Part shown: piece after piece, positions 20,424-23,907 of the stretch | Layout: every line of letters begins with the position of its first letter | Numbering within the stretch: position 1 is the first letter of the stretch | NCBI GenBank assembly: GCA_019649035.1 | Contig: BMAT01009022.1 | Span: forward strand, 336,482-360,388 | DNA from: Elysia marginata | Lineage: Eukaryota; Mollusca; Gastropoda; Plakobranchidae | Direction of reading: 5' to 3' | DNA length: 23,907 nt | Notes under the pieces: model-generated | The model's input: the letters and a program-made list of their open reading frames with translations, nothing else | Database searches by the model: none | Told to the model about the DNA's origin: nothing | Position numbers and translations under genes: made by a program

Positions 20424-20433
20424 GCAAGTCAGA

Positions 20434-23400
20434 GATGAGCGTAACTAAGTTAAAGGGTGAGTATCCTTCGCAAACTTGTGGCAAGCAATCTTTTGTTGAA
20501 GAAGAACCAAATACAGCGGACTCTCATGCATTTTGTCACACATCCCACCTCACAGCTGCATTTAGTAAATGTTAAAAAAAAAATCCTAGATGTTTCAGGG
20601 ACAAAATATAATAGATGATATTCCTAAAGAATTCAGCAAGAGTTATCTTCCTTGACTTACTGGCATTTCATCAACAGCTAGCAATGGAGATAAAATGCAT
20701 GCAATACAGATGATAAAAACAATATTAATGATGATGAAGTTGACTTTTATTGTCGCAAGTGAAGTGGCAAGTCAAAATTTTGACATTGATTGAGTTATCA
20801 ACATTTATCAAAACTGTTGTATACCCTTGAAGAAGTTGAAAAAAATTAACTCTAGCTTAATCACATCTTAAGTTGCTTCATTTTGAAGACAATAAAAATA
20901 GTATGCTCTACAAAAAAATTTGATATAAAAAAAGGTTCTTAACTCAAAGCAAGTCCTAGCGACTTGTGCCTGATTCATCCTGGTTGCCTCACATATAAAG
21001 TCCTTAGTTTTGGCAGTAAGTCAAGGCACATAACTCTCACCGACTGTTTTTAGGAACATCCTCTATCATATATATTAATTTTTTTCTGGCTCTGAGTAGT
21101 TTCAAACTTTTAAAGTCAGCCTGGCCCTATCACAACAATAATAATAAAATAATTATTATTGTTATTACATTAATATATTGTTATAACCCAGTCGTTCACT
21201 TAAGCATAACATAATTTTTAGTCATACAAACCCCCCATTCTAGAGGTTTCTCTACTTAGACTGTACGTTTAAGCACTTTGTGTAGCCTTCAATGCTTTGT
21301 CTTGCAATGTACAAAATATACATGTCGTATAGAGGACCCTAGTGCCTGCCTAAATATACTCTACATTGACTGTGTATATAACTTGTATGATGTCCACTTG
21401 CCTAGTGTAATGTCATGTATGCTCCACCCTACTCGATGGCATCAGTCTTCATTCATCCAAATACCCCATCTGTGTTCACATGTTGTGACTTAACCTCTAT
21501 GTAAAACTTTTCAAGATCATGCATTTTGTTTTTCTTTCATAAAGTAAGGTCACAAAGGTCACAAAAGGAGCAGCAGCTGGCAAAACCAGGCATGATATAT
21601 TCTGATGGCGCATGTAAAGCCCAAGATATTTTTTTGTTGAAATCGGCAATGTTACAACCCACAAAAAAAAATTACAATTGTGAGGAATTTGATGTCAAAG
21701 TTTACACTTTGTTCAGACACAGAAAGTCTAAAGCAGTCAGAAAATTACAAATTTTGAGCCTAAAAATAAAATTCCATCCAGCAATCCCTTCGTAAAACGT
21801 TTTTAAAGAGTTTAATGTTAATATTCTTTTTCCATAAAAGAGAGACGAGAAATAAAAGTTTGTATACAGAACAATTTTGATAGAGGCCAGGCCAGGCACG
21901 GTCTGGTTGCTCTTGAAACGATAAAATTTAATTACTTAAGGTAAGACCATTTTGGTTTCATAGAAACTTAGTGGGTGATACAAAGGACCAATTTTTTTTG
22001 CACAACATGTGATCGTTACCTTTTGCCCCTTCCTTTTTTTATTTTTTGAATTTAGTGAAACAGCAGGTCTGGACAACTAACTTACACTCAGAGGAGAGGT
22101 CAGCAATATTGTGTTTTATTATGCTATTTTTATTTGTTATAGAAATACGATTTTGTCTACTTATGAAGAAAATTTTTTTTGCGCTTAAATTCATGCATAG
22201 AACTAGGGTATCAAAGTTGTTGACTAAAACTTATGTTTGTGGCAAAATACGCTTATTCTGTAGTCAGTGCACAAGTTCTAATTATTGTCCAGCAAAAGGA
22301 TACCACTAGCATTGGAAGTGCCAAGGTCTAGATTTTATCCATAAATTTGCAAGTTCCTGGAAACATGTGTCTAGATGCATTTTGATCTATGATTATAATT
22401 TTTGGTAAGAAGATTTTTAAAAATTTTTTTAAAATATGACAATCGAAAGAGTTCATTTTTCCAAACAAGCACATGGCAGAAGATTATGTTTACTAAAGTA
22501 CAGAAACTCCTCTGTACTAGGTGTGTTCAGAAGTTTATTAAAATGCTAATAATGGAGTGAATGATGTAGACATGAAAGTCTTCACATTAAAGTGTCTTTT
22601 TAAATTGACATAAAATAAAATACAAAAATTTATGATAAAAATAGCAAAAGCAGTTTTTGACATGATATTGTCGCGAAATAGAGTAAAAAGTTATTTTGGG
22701 ACAACATGTCTCGCTCCAGGGCAAATAAGTCAAAAGTCAGAAATTTTAGTTTTGTTCAGAAAATGTCAATGTAGGTCTATTTTTTCTTCTTTTTCCCCTA
22801 TATTTTAAATCAACTAAATGTTGATAAATGTATGAAATTTTGTTGTTGTTTAGATTAGAAGCTATGAAAAATTTCTTATTCAAGACCTAGAAGTTTTTAA
22901 AGTAGAAAAGTGCGAGATGTGACTCACTCACCCTGTACCTTCGACATATATGTTGGTTTTTGATATGTGCTTATGTATCAGTACATAAGCTTGTTATTGA
23001 TAAGTATTTTGGTAACATAGAAGTTTTATTTCATTCTACAAATGTACAAATTTGTGAAGGGCTTGAATTCTTAAATACTCACATGTTTGATGACCAAAGA
23101 AATTTGTCAATATATTTTGTGTTCTTATAAATCTTGAAATTCCTACTGCTTAAATATAAAAATATCCATTCAAATTAATGATGTAATCTATTTTATGTTT
23201 AACAATATCCTTATTTCCTTGATTTATATTGTTGTTTACATGAAAATTTGGGCAGATGAATGGTAGTTCAAACAGTGACAATATTTTTTCCTCAAGCAAT
23301 ACGCTTTAAAAAAACTTATATCAATTTTTTTTGTTCTTATGACTGTTAGTAAAAAGTAAAAGAAGTTTTACAGCAAATTAAAAGTACCGGTATTGGAAAT

Positions 23401-23816
23401 TGTGATTTCAAGAAGAAAAAAAAAAACTCAGCTTAGATACATTCAAATATTTACAGTTAGTTTGATTCTTTTTAATCGCCGATTTTTGTAATAGAAGTTA
23501 CTAGGGCTACCTGTGCTTAAATTTTAATATATTATTAATAGATATTGAATGAGATTTTTTTGTTGCTTTTCATATGCCGCCTAGAGCTGCTACTCAAACT
23601 TACTTACGTATTTCTGTTGAGATTCTCGTCAGTGTTCAAATTCCATATGTTAGATTCGATGTTAGATGCTTTTACTCATTGAGTATTGTATCCTATCATA
23701 TTGAAAACCACATTAACTGTCATGAAATTGTAAACATCCAGTTGCTCAGAAATAAATATCAGTTGTATAAACAGTGGTAACACCAGCTTCAGTTACCTAT
23801 TTTTTTGTTTTGTTTT
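20434..23816. other. AT-rich intergenic DNA
   Basis: No recognisable gene on either strand; the ORFs present are short and show no domain that I know. It contains a 12-bp AT-rich inverted repeat at 21134-21163 and a possible decayed transposon relic at about 22517-22935, which is treated as a finding. The rest shows nothing. Confidence 0.6.
21134..21163. repeat. 12-bp perfect inverted repeat, 6-bp loop
   Basis: aacaataataat (21134-21145) and attattattgtt (21152-21163) are exact reverse complements around a 6-base AT loop. They lie in a TAA/ATT-rich patch. It may be a simple-sequence palindrome rather than a functional hairpin. Confidence 0.7.
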
Positions 23817-23907
23817 ATGATAATAATAATAAAAAAACAATAAAGAGCAATTTTATATAGTGCTCTAATGTGCTCTAGCGCTTTACATGGGTTCCCCGAC
23901 AGGCTAT
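23817..23907 (-). repeat. 3' end of an interspersed repeat with an (ATT)n tail, cut by the window edge
   Basis: Read on the minus strand, the sequence gives catgtaaagcgctagagcac, then tagagcactatataaaattg and a tail of repeated ATT. The tgtaaagcgc plus tatataaa plus (ATT)n arrangement is a common 3' end of SINE-like or other interspersed repeats in invertebrates (from memory). The element continues beyond the right edge. Confidence 0.5.

Noticed and set aside
21526-21795. 89-codon + strand ORF, lysine-rich
   Set aside because: No recognisable domain, AT-rich codon use like the surrounding intergenic DNA, and no splice or promoter context.

Overview
This window is a stretch of an animal nuclear genome. 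It is AT-rich and intron-dominated, has short GC-richer exons with GT-AG introns, and carries tRNA-derived SINEs, small inverted-repeat elements and tandem repeats. The repeats and protein divergence suggest an invertebrate, probably a lophotrochozoan such as a mollusc. The species assignment is inference.

One protein-coding gene is recognisable: the 3' part of a PACS (phosphofurin acidic cluster sorting protein) orthologue on the + strand, from about 156 to the stop codon at 16309-16311. I place 14 exons, one of them a tentative 27-nt microexon. Their splice phases agree throughout and give one open frame of 651 codons plus a stop, or 642 codons without the microexon. Compared from memory with human PACS1 and PACS2, these exons cover the middle region and the whole conserved C-terminal PACS domain, and the match looks closer to PACS2. 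The N-terminal cargo-binding (FBR) exons and the promoter lie upstream of the window.

Layout: 156-635 holds two short middle-region exons. From 636 to 4781 there are large introns with a TA-flanked MITE, a minisatellite, a diverged segmental duplication interrupted by a second MITE in one copy only, and the possible microexon at 2471-2497. At 4782-5258 lies one long His/Ser/Pro/Gln-rich exon ending in a basic Ser-rich phosphorylation-like segment. A 4-kb intron follows (5259-9282). The C-terminal domain is spread over ten exons from 9283 to 16311. One of these (11365) has a SINE inserted 27 bp upstream of it, and another (14294) has a 54-bp unit present three times just upstream. From 16312 to the end there is a 3' UTR of unknown length and then intergenic DNA with a second copy of the same SINE (20121-20423). 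At the right edge there is a truncated repeat that seems to read on the minus strand.

I see no second gene, tRNA gene, rRNA or CRISPR array. I found no sign of a wholly new multi-gene system. The points of interest are how repeats meet splice sites in this gene and the lineage-specific low-complexity segments in the PACS protein.
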